Positions 26,622-34,190 of a stretch of DNA of 64,000 bases are shown here, in pieces (position 1 is the stretch's first letter; every line of letters begins with the position of its first letter). Location: the NCBI GenBank assembly GCA_000751295.2, contig CCMO02000001.1, positions 4,182,615-4,246,614 of the forward strand, written 5' to 3'. The translations under genes were made by a program, and so were the position numbers. The notes below the pieces were generated by a model that worked only from the letters and a program-made list of their open reading frames with translations, searched no databases and had not been told where the DNA came from. The stretch comes from a bacterium YEK0313. GTDB taxonomy: Bacteria; Pseudomonadota; Alphaproteobacteria; Rhizobiales; Phreatobacteraceae.

Positions 26622-27887
26622 GTGTCATCGCCAATCCGGAAGCCATTCCCCGCCCGCGGCGAGAACTGGGCGACGTTGCAATCCCAGATGCAGGCATTCG
26701 CGAGCACCGATATCGACTGGCGGCGCGGCCGCGCGCCGCTGTTCGTGTTCCTCAACGACCAGGAGACCCACGAGGTCGGGCGCAATGCCTATTTCGACTT
26801 CTTCACGGAGAATGCCCTTGGTGGAGCGCGGGCCTTTTTCGGCATCGGCCGGATGGAGAAGGAGGTGCTCGACTGCGGACTGGACCTCTTCCAGGCCCCG
26901 GACGGCGCGGCCGGGTCGTTTACGAGCGGCGGCAGCGAAAGCATCTTTCTGGCCGTCAAGGCCGCCCGCGACGCCTACCGCGCGAAGCACGGGCGCCGGC
27001 ACGACGGCGCGCTCAACATCGTCATGCCCGACTCGGCCCATGCCGCCTTCGACAAGTCGGCCGACGTGATGGATCTCGAACTGCGGCGTGCGCCCCTGCA
27101 CCCGGATCGCCGCGTCGACGTGCAGGCCATGCGCAAGCTGATCGACGACCGGACGATACTGCTGGTCGGCTCGGCCCCCTGCTATCCGCACGGTGTCATC
27201 GACCCGATCGACGCGATCGCGGAGCTGGCGGTCGAATCCGGGATCTGGCTCCATGTCGACGCCTGTGTCGGCGGCTGGATCCTGCCCTTCTTCAAGAAGA
27301 ACGGACGCACCGTGCGCGATTTCGATTTCCGCCTGCCCGGCGTCCGTTCGATTTCGGCCGACCTTCATAAGTTCGGCTTCTGCCCCAAGCCGGCCTCGAC
27401 CATATTCTACCGGGATCGCGCCGACCAGGAACGGGCCATGTTCGTCGCCGACGCATGGCCGGCGGGAACCTTCCGCACCGCGACGCTGGCAGGAACCCGG
27501 CCGGCGGGAGCGGTCGCCGGAGCCTGGGCCGTTCTTCACCACCTCGGCGAGCAGGGCTACCGCCAGGCCGCCGCGCGCCTTGCCGACATGACCGATGCCT
27601 ATCTGCGCGACATCGAGACCATCGATGGCATGCGCATCTGGGCAAGGCCGGACATGTCCATCATCAATTTCGGCTCCGACAGCTACGACATCGGCGCGGT
27701 CGCCAAGGGCATGTCCGACCGCGGCTGGCTGCCGGCCCTGACGCGCCGTCCGCCGGGGCTTCACCTCATGATGTCGCTCCTCCACGAGCCGATCCGGCAG
27801 GACTTCGTCGCCGATCTCAGAGCGAGCGTTGCGGACGTCCTGCGCGGCGGCCATGGACAGTCGACAATCGAGGCGACCTACGGATAG
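26622..27887 (+). CDS. PLP-dependent decarboxylase/lyase of the sphingosine-phosphate-lyase-like group
   Basis: A 421-residue fold-type I PLP enzyme. GSFTSGGSESIFLAVKAAR binds cofactor phosphate, LHVDACVGGWILPF contains the Asp that pairs with the pyridine N, and SADLHKFGFCPKPAS holds the Schiff-base Lys (in HKFG). This matches bacterial S1P-lyase/group II decarboxylase-like proteins. The start is GTG 26622 with AAGGAG upstream. It closes the operon after a taurine-type importer, so it probably acts on the imported compound or an amino-acid relative (for example a sulfonated amino acid); this is inference. No phosphonate or sphingolipid genes are near. Confidence 0.78.
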   Translation: MSSPIRKPFPARGENWATLQSQMQAFASTDIDWRRGRAPLFVFLNDQETHEVGRNAYFDFFTENALGGARAFFGIGRMEKEVLDCGLDLFQAPDGAAGSFTSGGSESIFLAVKAARDAYRAKHGRRHDGALNIVMPDSAHAAFDKSADVMDLELRRAPLHPDRRVDVQAMRKLIDDRTILLVGSAPCYPHGVIDPIDAIAELAVESGIWLHVDACVGGWILPFFKKNGRTVRDFDFRLPGVRSISADLHKFGFCPKPASTIFYRDRADQERAMFVADAWPAGTFRTATLAGTRPAGAVAGAWAVLHHLGEQGYRQAAARLADMTDAYLRDIETIDGMRIWARPDMSIINFGSDSYDIGAVAKGMSDRGWLPALTRRPPGLHLMMSLLHEPIRQDFVADLRASVADVLRGGHGQSTIEATYG

Positions 27888-27915
27888 GCGCCGGGCCGCG
27901 TCCCGAACATGGCCT

Positions 27916-27938
27916 TGATCGGCCCGATCTCCGGGCCG
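27916..27938. terminator. GC hairpin between convergent PLP-lyase and LysR genes
   Basis: ATCGGCCCG-atctc-CGGGCCGAT is a 9-bp perfect stem in the short gap between converging genes. No T tract follows, so it is only a possible 3' end structure. Confidence 0.4.
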
Positions 27939-27950
27939 ATGGGCGGCCCG

Positions 27951-28895
27951 TCATCCGGGCCGAGCCGGCGGCCCGGCCGTGGCGCTCGCCGGCCCGACCA
28001 CCTCCTTCAGCCAGTCGCGCACCGCGCGGACATCGGCCGATGTCATGGCGTCGGTGGTGGCCACGATGAAATAGGTCGCGCCCTCGATGACCGGCCCGAA
28101 AGGGTGGACTAGCAGCCCCGCTTCGATCTCCGGGCGGGCAAGGACGAGGCTCGATACCACCGCGCCGTGACCGGCGATCGCCGCCTGCAGGGCATGGCCG
28201 TCATCGGTGAAGCGCGGCCCTTCGCCGACAGCGAGATCCGCCATGCCGGCGAGCCGTGCCCATTTCGGCCAGTCCGGCGCAAGGCCCGGCCGCCGCCACT
28301 CGGCATGGAGCAGCGTCGCCTGCCTGAGGTCCTCGGGACGCGCGAGCCCGAGCCGCGGGCTGCAGAGGACGCCGAACCGTTCGGAAAGGAGTGGCTCGGC
28401 CACCAGCCCGGCAAACGGCCCCATCCCGTAGCGCACGGCAATGTCGGCGACGCCCGCGGCAAGGTCGACCGCCTCGTCCGACGCGTGCAGCCGGAGATCG
28501 AAGGCGGGATGGCGCTCACGGAAGGCGCCCAGCGCCGGCAGCAGGCGCCGGGCGGTGAACAGTGTCGTCGCGGTCAGCGTCACCGCGCTGCGCCGGTCCC
28601 GCGGCGCAAGCGCGCCGATGGCGCGCTCGAAGGCGTCGAATCCCTCGCGCAGCACCGGATAGAGCGTGTGCCCCGCCGCGGTGAGCGCGACCCGCCTGAC
28701 CTGGCGCACGAACAGGGCAAGCCCCAGCGTGTCCTCGAGGAGGCGGATCTGGTGGCTGATCGCGGTCGGCGTCACCGCCAGTTCGGCAGCCGCCGCGCGG
28801 AAGCTCAGATGCCGCGCCGCCGCCTCGAAGGCGCGCAGGGACGCCAGCGGCGGCAGGCGCCGATGCCGCAAGACAGATGAATCAATCTCATTCAT
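27951..28895 (-). CDS. LysR-family transcriptional regulator (GcvA-like)
   Basis: A 314-residue regulator. The N-terminal wHTH (LPPLASLRAFEAAARHLSFRAAAAELAVTPTAISHQIRLLED, seen in parts) is of the GcvA/AmpR type, followed by a periplasmic-binding-like effector domain (VTLTATTLFTARRLLPALGAF, GVADIAVRYGMGPFAG). Divergent from an azoreductase gene 86 bp away, the usual arrangement for a regulator and its target. A 7-bp-arm dyad covers its own start codon, suggesting autoregulation. Its presumed target is now broken by an IS element. Confidence 0.88.
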   Translation of the reverse strand: MNEIDSSVLRHRRLPPLASLRAFEAAARHLSFRAAAAELAVTPTAISHQIRLLEDTLGLALFVRQVRRVALTAAGHTLYPVLREGFDAFERAIGALAPRDRRSAVTLTATTLFTARRLLPALGAFRERHPAFDLRLHASDEAVDLAAGVADIAVRYGMGPFAGLVAEPLLSERFGVLCSPRLGLARPEDLRQATLLHAEWRRPGLAPDWPKWARLAGMADLAVGEGPRFTDDGHALQAAIAGHGAVVSSLVLARPEIEAGLLVHPFGPVIEGATYFIVATTDAMTSADVRAVRDWLKEVVGPASATAGPPARPG

Positions 28896-28934
28896 CGGCT
28901 GAGCAATTCGCGTTCGTCACCAGCTAATCGCTGG
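28876..28934. promoter_or_regulatory. two dyads in LysR/azoreductase divergent region
   Basis: GATGAAT-N7-ATTCATC (28876-28896) overlaps the LysR start codon and contains a T-N11-A pair (T28878/A28890). CCAGC-taatc-GCTGG (28920-28934) lies between the two starts. Both are perfect short dyads of the sort LysR proteins bind; no binding is shown. Confidence 0.42.
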
Positions 28935-28981
28935 CTCTACTGTCTCTTTCGACTCGATCGATACATGAGAGATGTTTAGCC

Positions 28982-29442
28982 ATGATCCGTGACCGCAGCA
29001 ACCCGATCCGCCTCCTCCACATCGATGCGAGCGCCCGTTCCGGCCTCTCGGGCCGTGACCGCCACGGCTCGCACAGCCGCCGCCTGAGCCGGCGTTTCGT
29101 CGATCGCTGGCAGGCCGCGCGGCCCGGCGATCCCGTCATCTACCGCGATGTCGGCCGCGCGCCGCCGGCGCCGGTCAGCGAAGCCTGGATCGCCGCCGCC
29201 TTCTGCCCGCCCGAACGGCGCAGCGACGACCAGAAGGCGGTGCTCGCCGAGAGCGACCGGCTCACCGCCGAGCTGGTCGCGGCCGATCTCGTCGTCATCG
29301 GCGCGCCCATGTACAATTTCGGCGTTCCGGCGCAGCTCAAGGCCTGGATCGACAATGTCGTGCGGGTCGGCGTGACCTTCGGCTTCGACCGCAGCCGTCC
29401 AGGCGAGCCCTATTGGCCCATGCTGCCGAAGGGCAAGCGCCT
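28982..29442 (+). pseudogene. FMN-dependent NADH-azoreductase-like gene, 5' part (interrupted)
   Basis: The N-terminal 153 codons of a flavodoxin-fold NAD(P)H oxidoreductase: LLHIDASARSG, SRRLSRRFVDRW, DLVVIGAPMYNFGVPAQLKAWIDNVVRVG (AcpD/AzoR hallmark, in parts) and the last native residues LPKGKR. At 29442, after the CT of a Leu codon, an IS110-family element begins. Joining 29442 to 30616 restores the frame (K-R-L-I-I-L-T-A-R-G), giving a 243-residue enzyme that would reduce quinones or azo dyes. The shortened protein reads on into IS sequence and stops at 29536; it lacks the C-terminal third, so it is probably inactive. Confidence 0.9.
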
Positions 29443-29473
29443 TGTATTGGAAAAACCTGCCAGACTGAGGCCG

Positions 29474-29642
29474 TCCCTCGTTGAGGGGGATGCCGGATCC
29501 GAGGCGGCCACCTCGGATCCGGCGGCGGCCGTTTGATCGTTCGCGCCTGAGCCGTTTCGGGCTGTTGGTGAGCAAGATCACGGTCGCCCTCTTCATCGGA
29601 CCCGGATGGTTGAAAGAACACCAGGTTCGCATCGCAAGGATG
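29474..29642 (+). ncRNA. candidate bridge RNA of the IS110-family element
   Basis: The left end folds into a 5' hairpin (GCCGGATCCGAGG 29492-29504 with CCTCGGATCCGGC 29511-29523) and then two internal-loop stems. Loop 1: outer stem TGATC 29534-29538/GATCA 29576-29580, cap AGCC/GGCT (29550-29563). Its left strand GCGCCT (29543-29548) equals the target's left half plus core, and its right strand GGTGAG (29567-29572) pairs with the target CTCATC, with one G-T wobble. Loop 2: outer stem CATC 29594-29597/GATG 29639-29642, cap GAAC/GTTC (29616-29628). ATGGTTG (29606-29612) equals the element's right end (30607-30613), and GCAAG (29634-29638) pairs with core plus left end CTTGT. This is target- and donor-binding loop architecture. 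The ends are approximate. Confidence 0.72.
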
Positions 29643-29653
29643 GGACGACGAAG

Positions 29654-30607
29654 ATGGCAAAGACTAACACGAAAGTGGCCGGGATCGACACGGCCAAGGC
29701 CAAGCTGGACATCGCTGTTCATGGCAGCACCGAGCTCTGGCAGGTGCCGAACGACAAGGACGGCTGGCGCCAATTGGCCGGCCTGTTGAAAGCACAAAAC
29801 GTCAAACGCATCGGCATCGAAGCGACCGGCGGCTATGAGCGCGGCGTTGTCGAGGCGCTGCGCGCATACGGCTTCACCGTCTCGGTGATCCAGCCGCTGC
29901 AGATCAAGGCCTTTGCTCTAGCACGATTGCGACGAGCCAAGACTGATGAGCTGGATGCGCGCTTGATCGCAGCCTTCACCGCCCTCATGGACGGCGATCG
30001 GTCGCCACCCGATCGACGTTTTTCCCCCTTTGCCGACCGCCTCACCTTCATCGAGCAGGCCGAGGAGGACTACAAGCGCGCCAAGACCCGGCTCGAGCAT
30101 CAGCGCGACCCGCGATTGCGGGCCAAGCTGGAGGCCGATGCCAGAGCCGCCAAGCGGCGGGTCACCTATGAAGTGGCCCGGCTCGACGCCGACCTGCGCC
30201 GTCATGCCGATCTGGCTGCTCGCCTCGACCTGGTGCTGACCATCGAGGGGATCGGCCTGCGCACCGCTCTGGCACTGATCATCGGCATGCCGGAACTGGG
30301 CCGGATCTCCCGCGAGCAGGCCGCCTCTCTGGCAGGCCTTGCCCCTTTTGACGACACAAGCGCTGGCCGCGTCGGCGAGGCCCATATCGCCGGCGGCCGC
30401 GCTCGCGTCCGTACTGCGCTCTATGCCGCGGCCTTGCCCGCCGCCTACAAATGGAACCCGGCCTTGATCGCACTGCGCACTCGCCTCGTCGACCAAGGAA
30501 AGGCGCATAAAAGCGCCCTCATCGCCTGCGCCCGAAAGCTCCTCATCTTCGCAAATGCCGTTCTGCAGCGCGGACAGCCTTGGGAAAAACGGCCGCTCAA
30601 ATCCTAA
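29654..30607 (+). CDS. IS110-family transposase/recombinase (DEDD)
   Basis: 317 residues. The N-terminal RuvC-like domain has the DEDD tetrad D12 (AGIDTAK), E56 (GIEATGG), D98 and D101 (KTDELDAR). The C-terminal Transposase_20 domain has LTIEGIGLRTALAL and the segment ASLAGLAPFDDTSAGR that precedes the catalytic Ser region, then RVRTALYAAAL. These enzymes recombine element ends and target through a seryl intermediate guided by a bridge RNA. The start is set at ATG 29654 because ATG 29606 would lie inside the predicted donor-binding loop. The gene looks intact, so the element could be mobile. Confidence 0.92.
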   Translation: MAKTNTKVAGIDTAKAKLDIAVHGSTELWQVPNDKDGWRQLAGLLKAQNVKRIGIEATGGYERGVVEALRAYGFTVSVIQPLQIKAFALARLRRAKTDELDARLIAAFTALMDGDRSPPDRRFSPFADRLTFIEQAEEDYKRAKTRLEHQRDPRLRAKLEADARAAKRRVTYEVARLDADLRRHADLAARLDLVLTIEGIGLRTALALIIGMPELGRISREQAASLAGLAPFDDTSAGRVGEAHIAGGRARVRTALYAAALPAAYKWNPALIALRTRLVDQGKAHKSALIACARKLLIFANAVLQRGQPWEKRPLKS

Positions 30608-30613
30608 TGGTTG

Positions 30614-30886
30614 CTCATCATCCTGACCGCGCGCGGCGACTACGGCTATGACGAAGGCGGGCGGCTGGCCGCGGCCAATCTCGTCGAGGCCGGCCTGAAG
30701 GTGCCCCTGGGCTATATCGGGCTCGAAGCCAGCGACACCGTCGCGATCGAATATGACGAGTTTGCCGATGCCCGCCTCGCCGCCTCGATCTCCGCCGCGG
30801 AGCATGGGGTCGACCGGCTGGTCGACCGCCTGCTCGCCATGCCGGGCATGAGCGGCGGCGCGTCGGCGCTGGCGCTCTCTGCCTGA
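30614..30886 (+). pseudogene. FMN-dependent NADH-azoreductase-like gene, 3' part
   Basis: The remaining 90 codons of the broken azoreductase: LIILTARGDYGYDEGG, then NLVEAGLKVPLGYIGLEASDTVAIEYDEF, ending ALALSA. In the intact enzyme this supplies part of the FMN site and the dimer interface. It follows the right end of the IS110 element at the CT core 30614-30615. It has no proper start of its own. Confidence 0.88.
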
Positions 30887-30889
30887 AGC

Positions 30890-31297
30890 TCAGGTGCCGG
30901 TGCCGCAGAGCCTTCCGTCCCAGCGGGCATTGGGCTCCGACCGTCCCGGCCCCCACAGGCCGCGAAACGATTGAAGGGATTGATCGAAGGTGATGACGAG
31001 CGTGCCGGAGCCGTAGCGGTCGCGCCAGACGAGCCGGCGCGTCCGTCCCTCCCCCGCCTCCAGCTCGGACAATGTGCCGGAGGAGGCGGTGCCGCCGTCG
31101 TCGAACGTATAGGAGCCGCTCAGCCGGCCATCGGCCGTGGTGCGCAGCTCGGTCACTGCATGGACGATCTCCGCGCCCGAGGCGAGCCGGCCGCAGAACC
31201 GGCCCTCGATGGTCTGCGCGGCCGCCGGGCCGGCCAAGGCCAGCATCAGGGCAAATCCCATGATCGATGCGGCGAAACTGCCGGTGCTGCGGAACAT
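30890..31297 (-). CDS. small secreted protein, paralogue A
   Basis: 135 residues. The start at ATG 31297 follows GGGAGGAAGC closely. A signal peptide (RSTGSFAASIMGFALMLALAGPAAA) is followed by a mature domain with one Cys near each end (EGRFCGRL and RLCGTGT) and beta-rich sequence (GSYTFDDGG, LVWRDRYGSGTLVITFD). The protein is probably periplasmic with one disulfide. No family was recognised. Gene 31442-31786 is a shorter paralogue with the same C-terminal pattern, so the two arose by duplication. Confidence 0.75.
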   Translation of the reverse strand: MFRSTGSFAASIMGFALMLALAGPAAAQTIEGRFCGRLASGAEIVHAVTELRTTADGRLSGSYTFDDGGTASSGTLSELEAGEGRTRRLVWRDRYGSGTLVITFDQSLQSFRGLWGPGRSEPNARWDGRLCGTGT

Positions 31298-31441
31298 GCT
31301 TCCTCCCAAGGCTGTCGCCGGCCATCCCGGCGGCATTCGAAGCCCCCGCCGCCAGCTATTTCACGCCGCGCCCTGGCCTGTCGACAGCCGTGGCAAGGCC
31401 CTGCAACAGTGCGCAACTCGGGCCTTCGAAGGCTGAGCCGG

Positions 31442-31786
31442 TCACAAGCTTGCACAGCCTTGGCTGTGCCGTCGCGCCTTCGGCTCGGCCGCGCCCGCCT
31501 GCCCGAAGCCGCGAAAGGCGGTCGCCGTCGCATTGAAGGCGATCGCCAGCTTGCCGCCCCCACGCCGGTCGTTCCAGCCGAGCTGCGGGACAGGGTCCCA
31601 ACCACCAGCCTCGGTCGCGGCAAGTTGGCCGTCGGGCTGCCGTGCTGGCGTCGCCGCGTGATCAGCCGGTCCGACCAGCGTGGTCGGCACGCCGCAGCGA
31701 CCTTCCGCGGTTTGCGCGGCTGCCGGTCCGGCAAGCAGCAAGACCGCGGCCGCAGCAGCGACGAAATGGTGAAGAGTGCAGATCAC
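31442..31786 (-). CDS. small secreted protein, shortened paralogue B
   Basis: 114 residues from GTG 31786, which has GGAGG 5 bases upstream. The signal HHFVAAAAAVLLLAGPAAA is followed by TAEGRCG, which corresponds to TIEGRFCG of paralogue A. The end GWNDRRGGGKLAIAFNATATAFRGFGQAG (in parts), then GCASL, matches A's WRDRYGSGTLVITFDQSLQSFRG. The middle part of A (about 20 residues of beta-rich sequence) is missing or diverged, so this copy may be decaying. Function unknown. Confidence 0.6.
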   Translation of the reverse strand: MICTLHHFVAAAAAVLLLAGPAAAQTAEGRCGVPTTLVGPADHAATPARQPDGQLAATEAGGWDPVPQLGWNDRRGGGKLAIAFNATATAFRGFGQAGAAEPKARRHSQGCASL

Positions 31787-31935
31787 CCGCGCCTCCAGCG
31801 CCTCGCGCCGGTCCAATTGCCGGCCTGCCTATCCTATTCACGGCACCGGCGGGTCTGTCGACGCCGCAGGCAAGGCCCTGCAAGCAGGCGAAAGTCGCCG
31901 CTATCCTGCGCGGGTGCGCCAGCCCGCCATCGCGT

Positions 31936-32313
31936 CTATTTCGCGTGTTTGCGGCTCTTCACCCGGCCGTCGGGATGATAGGAGATCCACTCGCCGATCT
32001 TCTTGCCGTCGGCATAGCAGCCGACATCCATAAGCTGGCCGTTGTCGTACCAGCGCCGCCATTCGCCGACCTGCAGATTGGCTTCGAAAGCCCCTTCCTG
32101 CATTTTCTTGCCGTTGGCTCGAAACCAGACCCAGAAGCCTTCGAAGCCGTCATCGACATAGGCGCCGCGCGCTTTCACGCTGCCGTCCTTCAAGTAATAG
32201 ACCCAGTCGCCCTGTTTCCGACCATCGCGATACTGACCGGAGCAGGCGAGGCTTCCGTCCTTGAACCGCGCCTCATAGGGACCATCGGACGGCGGGTTCC
32301 CCTTGGCTTTCAT
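31936..32313 (-). CDS. MORN-variant/YwqK-like repeat protein
   Basis: 125 residues from ATG 32313 (GGGGA upstream). It is made of about four copies of a roughly 23-residue motif of the type DGS-x-G-x-Y-x-D-G-x-x-x-G-x-W-x-x-Y, for example GQYRDGRKQGDWVYYLKDGS and GCYADGKKIGEWISYHPDG. These repeats form beta-hairpins and are seen in YwqK-type antitoxin-like proteins, but no toxin is adjacent. No signal peptide, so cytosolic. Function unknown. Confidence 0.8.
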   Translation of the reverse strand: MKAKGNPPSDGPYEARFKDGSLACSGQYRDGRKQGDWVYYLKDGSVKARGAYVDDGFEGFWVWFRANGKKMQEGAFEANLQVGEWRRWYDNGQLMDVGCYADGKKIGEWISYHPDGRVKSRKHAK

Positions 32314-32406
32314 TGGTTGTCCCCTGTGCTCTGCATGCGCATGGAAGCGCCGCGCGGGCAACCTGTCCGCGCGGCGCTCCGCATCGTTTGCCATCGGCCG
32401 GCGCAG

Positions 32407-33054
32407 TCAACCCGCAATGGCGGGGGCCAAGGCGGCGAGCATTGCATGCATCGCGGCGACCTCGTCCTGGTTGATCGTGTGCCCCATGCCGGGATAGATC
32501 CGCTTGGTGACAGCGCCGCCAAGACGGTGCAGCACCTCCGCGCTTTCCTCGACACGCTTCAGCGGGATATGCGCGTCGACGTCGCTGCAGCCGAGGAAGG
32601 CCGGCGTGCCGGCAAGGTCCCCCGGATAGTCGCGCGGCGTTCCCTCCGGGCCGATGAGGCTGGCGCTCAGGCCGACGAGGCCGCCATAGCGGCGGGCATG
32701 GCGCGCGGCATATTCGAGCGCCAGGCAGCCGCCCTGCGAGAAGCCGGCCAGAACGATCCGTTCCGGCGCGATGCCGTCGGCCGCAAGTCCTCTCACCATG
32801 GCATCGACCAGGCCGAGCGCCTGGCTGAGCGCCGGTTCGTTCTGCCCGAGCGGCGCAAGGAACGACAGGGGATACCAGGTCCGGCCCGGCGCCCGCGGGG
32901 CAATCCAGGCAAGCCCCGGCCTGTCGAGCGCATCGGCGAGCGACAGCATGTCCTCGGCGCTGCCACCGCGGCCGTGCAGCAGCACGACCGCGGCCTTCGC
33001 CTCGCTGAGCGGCGCCCCGGCGCGCGCCGCCGAGGGGAGTGTTCTCCCGTTCAT
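32407..33054 (-). CDS. phospholipase/carboxylesterase-type alpha/beta hydrolase (MhqD-like)
   Basis: 215 residues: VVLLHGRGGSAEDM, nucleophile Ser in AGFSQGGCLALE, acid in GCSDVDAHIP, base His in PGMGHTIN. This is the abhydrolase_2/YtpA-MhqD pattern. Its start codon overlaps the stop of the upstream ring-cleaving dioxygenase (TGATG), a coupling also found for mhqO-mhqD of Firmicutes, where the pair detoxifies hydroquinones. It probably hydrolyses a ring-cleavage product or a lipid ester. Confidence 0.87.
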   Translation of the reverse strand: MNGRTLPSAARAGAPLSEAKAAVVLLHGRGGSAEDMLSLADALDRPGLAWIAPRAPGRTWYPLSFLAPLGQNEPALSQALGLVDAMVRGLAADGIAPERIVLAGFSQGGCLALEYAARHARRYGGLVGLSASLIGPEGTPRDYPGDLAGTPAFLGCSDVDAHIPLKRVEESAEVLHRLGGAVTKRIYPGMGHTINQDEVAAMHAMLAALAPAIAG

Positions 33055-33983
33055 CAGACCGTCTCCAGTACGGGCAGGATCCGCTCGAGCTCCGCGCGCC
33101 GCGGCTCGAGGAAACGCGGCAGCTTCAGCGCTTCGCCGAGGGTGGCCAGCGGCTCGTCGGCGGTGAAGCCCGGATCGTCGGTGGCGATCTCGAAGATCAC
33201 ACCGCCGGGCTCGCGGAAATAGATCGAGCGGAAATAGTTGCGGTCCTTCTGCTCGGTCACCTGCAGGCGATGGTTGGCAGCGAGCTTGCGCGCCATGGCC
33301 TCCTGCTCGGCGTCGTCGGCGGCGCGGAAGGCGACATGATGCACCGACCCGCGCCCCATGCCGCCCCGCGCGCCGCGCGGCGTCGCCTTGATGTCGACGA
33401 TGCCGCCCGGCGTCGTATCCGAGGCGAACCGGATGAGGCCGCCTTCGCGCGCCGTCTCGGCCAGTCCGAAGACGTCGTTCAGCACCGCGCCGGTCGGGTC
33501 GGCCTGGTCCAGCGCCAGGGTGACGCCATGGAAGCCGCGCACCGCGTGATCGGCCGGAATGTCGTCGCGCGCCCAGGCAGGCTCATCCGCCGCACCGGTG
33601 ACGCCGACGAGCGCGAGCGCCATGCCGTCCGGATCGGCCAAGGTCAGCACCGTCTCACCGAAGCGCTCGACGACCGGCGCATGAGCGATGTCCCGCTCGG
33701 CGAAGCGCCGCGCCCAGAAATCGAGCGATCCGGCCGGCACGCGGAAGCGTGTCTCATCGGTCAGCCCGGTGCCGCGGCGGCCCGGAGCGGCATGGTCCCA
33801 GGGAAAGAAGGTCAGGATGGTGCCGGGCCGGCCAGCTTCGTCGCCGTAATAGAGATGGTGCGTGCCGGGGTCGTCGAAATTGACCGTCTTCTTGACGAAG
33901 CGCAGGCCGAGCGTGCGGACGTAGAAATCGAGATTGCGCTGGGCCGCGCCGGAAATGGCGGTGACATGATGGATGACGGACAT
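33054..33983 (-). CDS. ring-cleaving extradiol dioxygenase, VOC family (MhqO-like)
   Basis: 309 residues with two VOC (glyoxalase/bleomycin) modules. The first metal His is in VIHHVTAISG, followed by RNLDFYVRTLGLRFVKKTVNFDD. The second module begins GFHGVTLALD, with SVHHVAFRA and Glu in GGVIFEIATDDPGF completing a 2-His-1-Glu site. It cleaves hydroquinone-type rings in characterised relatives. It is coupled to the esterase gene downstream. A GTCGCT/AGCGAC dyad 46 bp upstream resembles one between wrbA and a LysR gene, hinting at shared control. Confidence 0.88.
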   Translation of the reverse strand: MSVIHHVTAISGAAQRNLDFYVRTLGLRFVKKTVNFDDPGTHHLYYGDEAGRPGTILTFFPWDHAAPGRRGTGLTDETRFRVPAGSLDFWARRFAERDIAHAPVVERFGETVLTLADPDGMALALVGVTGAADEPAWARDDIPADHAVRGFHGVTLALDQADPTGAVLNDVFGLAETAREGGLIRFASDTTPGGIVDIKATPRGARGGMGRGSVHHVAFRAADDAEQEAMARKLAANHRLQVTEQKDRNYFRSIYFREPGGVIFEIATDDPGFTADEPLATLGEALKLPRFLEPRRAELERILPVLETV

Positions 33984-34029
33984 GGGAGGCTTCCTCCGAT
34001 TCAGTGGGTTGGAACGGCGCGTACCGTCT

Positions 34030-34049
34030 GTCGCTCATATTGAAGCGAC
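34030..34049. promoter_or_regulatory. dyad upstream of ring-cleaving dioxygenase
   Basis: GTCGCT-N8-AGCGAC, perfect 6-bp arms, located 46 bp before the dioxygenase start. Its half-sites are the same as in the dyad at 34866-34884. Confidence 0.4.
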
Positions 34050-34129
34050 CCGATCGGAAGACAATCATCCAAGATCTGCGCTCACTGTCTATGATGCGGC
34101 GACAATACGAAGACCACCCGTAGCCAGAC

Positions 34130-34159
34130 AAAAAAAGCGCCCCCGGAAACCGGGGGCGC
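34130..34159 (-). terminator. Rho-independent terminator of wrbA
   Basis: On the minus strand, a 10-bp perfect stem GCGCCCCCGG/CCGGGGGCGC with a 3-base loop is followed by seven T. It lies 31 bp past the wrbA stop. Confidence 0.93.
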
Positions 34160-34190
34160 TTCTGACTGCATTCTGGGAAGGGAAGGAAAC

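Larger units (their letters stand above)
29443..30613 (+). mobile_element. IS110-family insertion sequence in azoreductase gene
   Basis: About 1171 bp between two CT dinucleotides (29441-29442 and 30614-30615), one of which is the duplicated core. No terminal inverted repeats are visible, as normal for IS110. A long left non-coding end (29443-29653, about 210 bp) and an almost absent right end (6 bp after the transposase stop) place it in the IS110 rather than IS1111 group. Removing the element and one CT restores the host frame exactly. Confidence 0.88.

Noticed and set aside
29606..29653. Upstream ATG for the IS110 transposase
   Set aside because: It falls in the predicted donor-binding loop and adds 16 residues without family similarity; ATG 29654 fits better.
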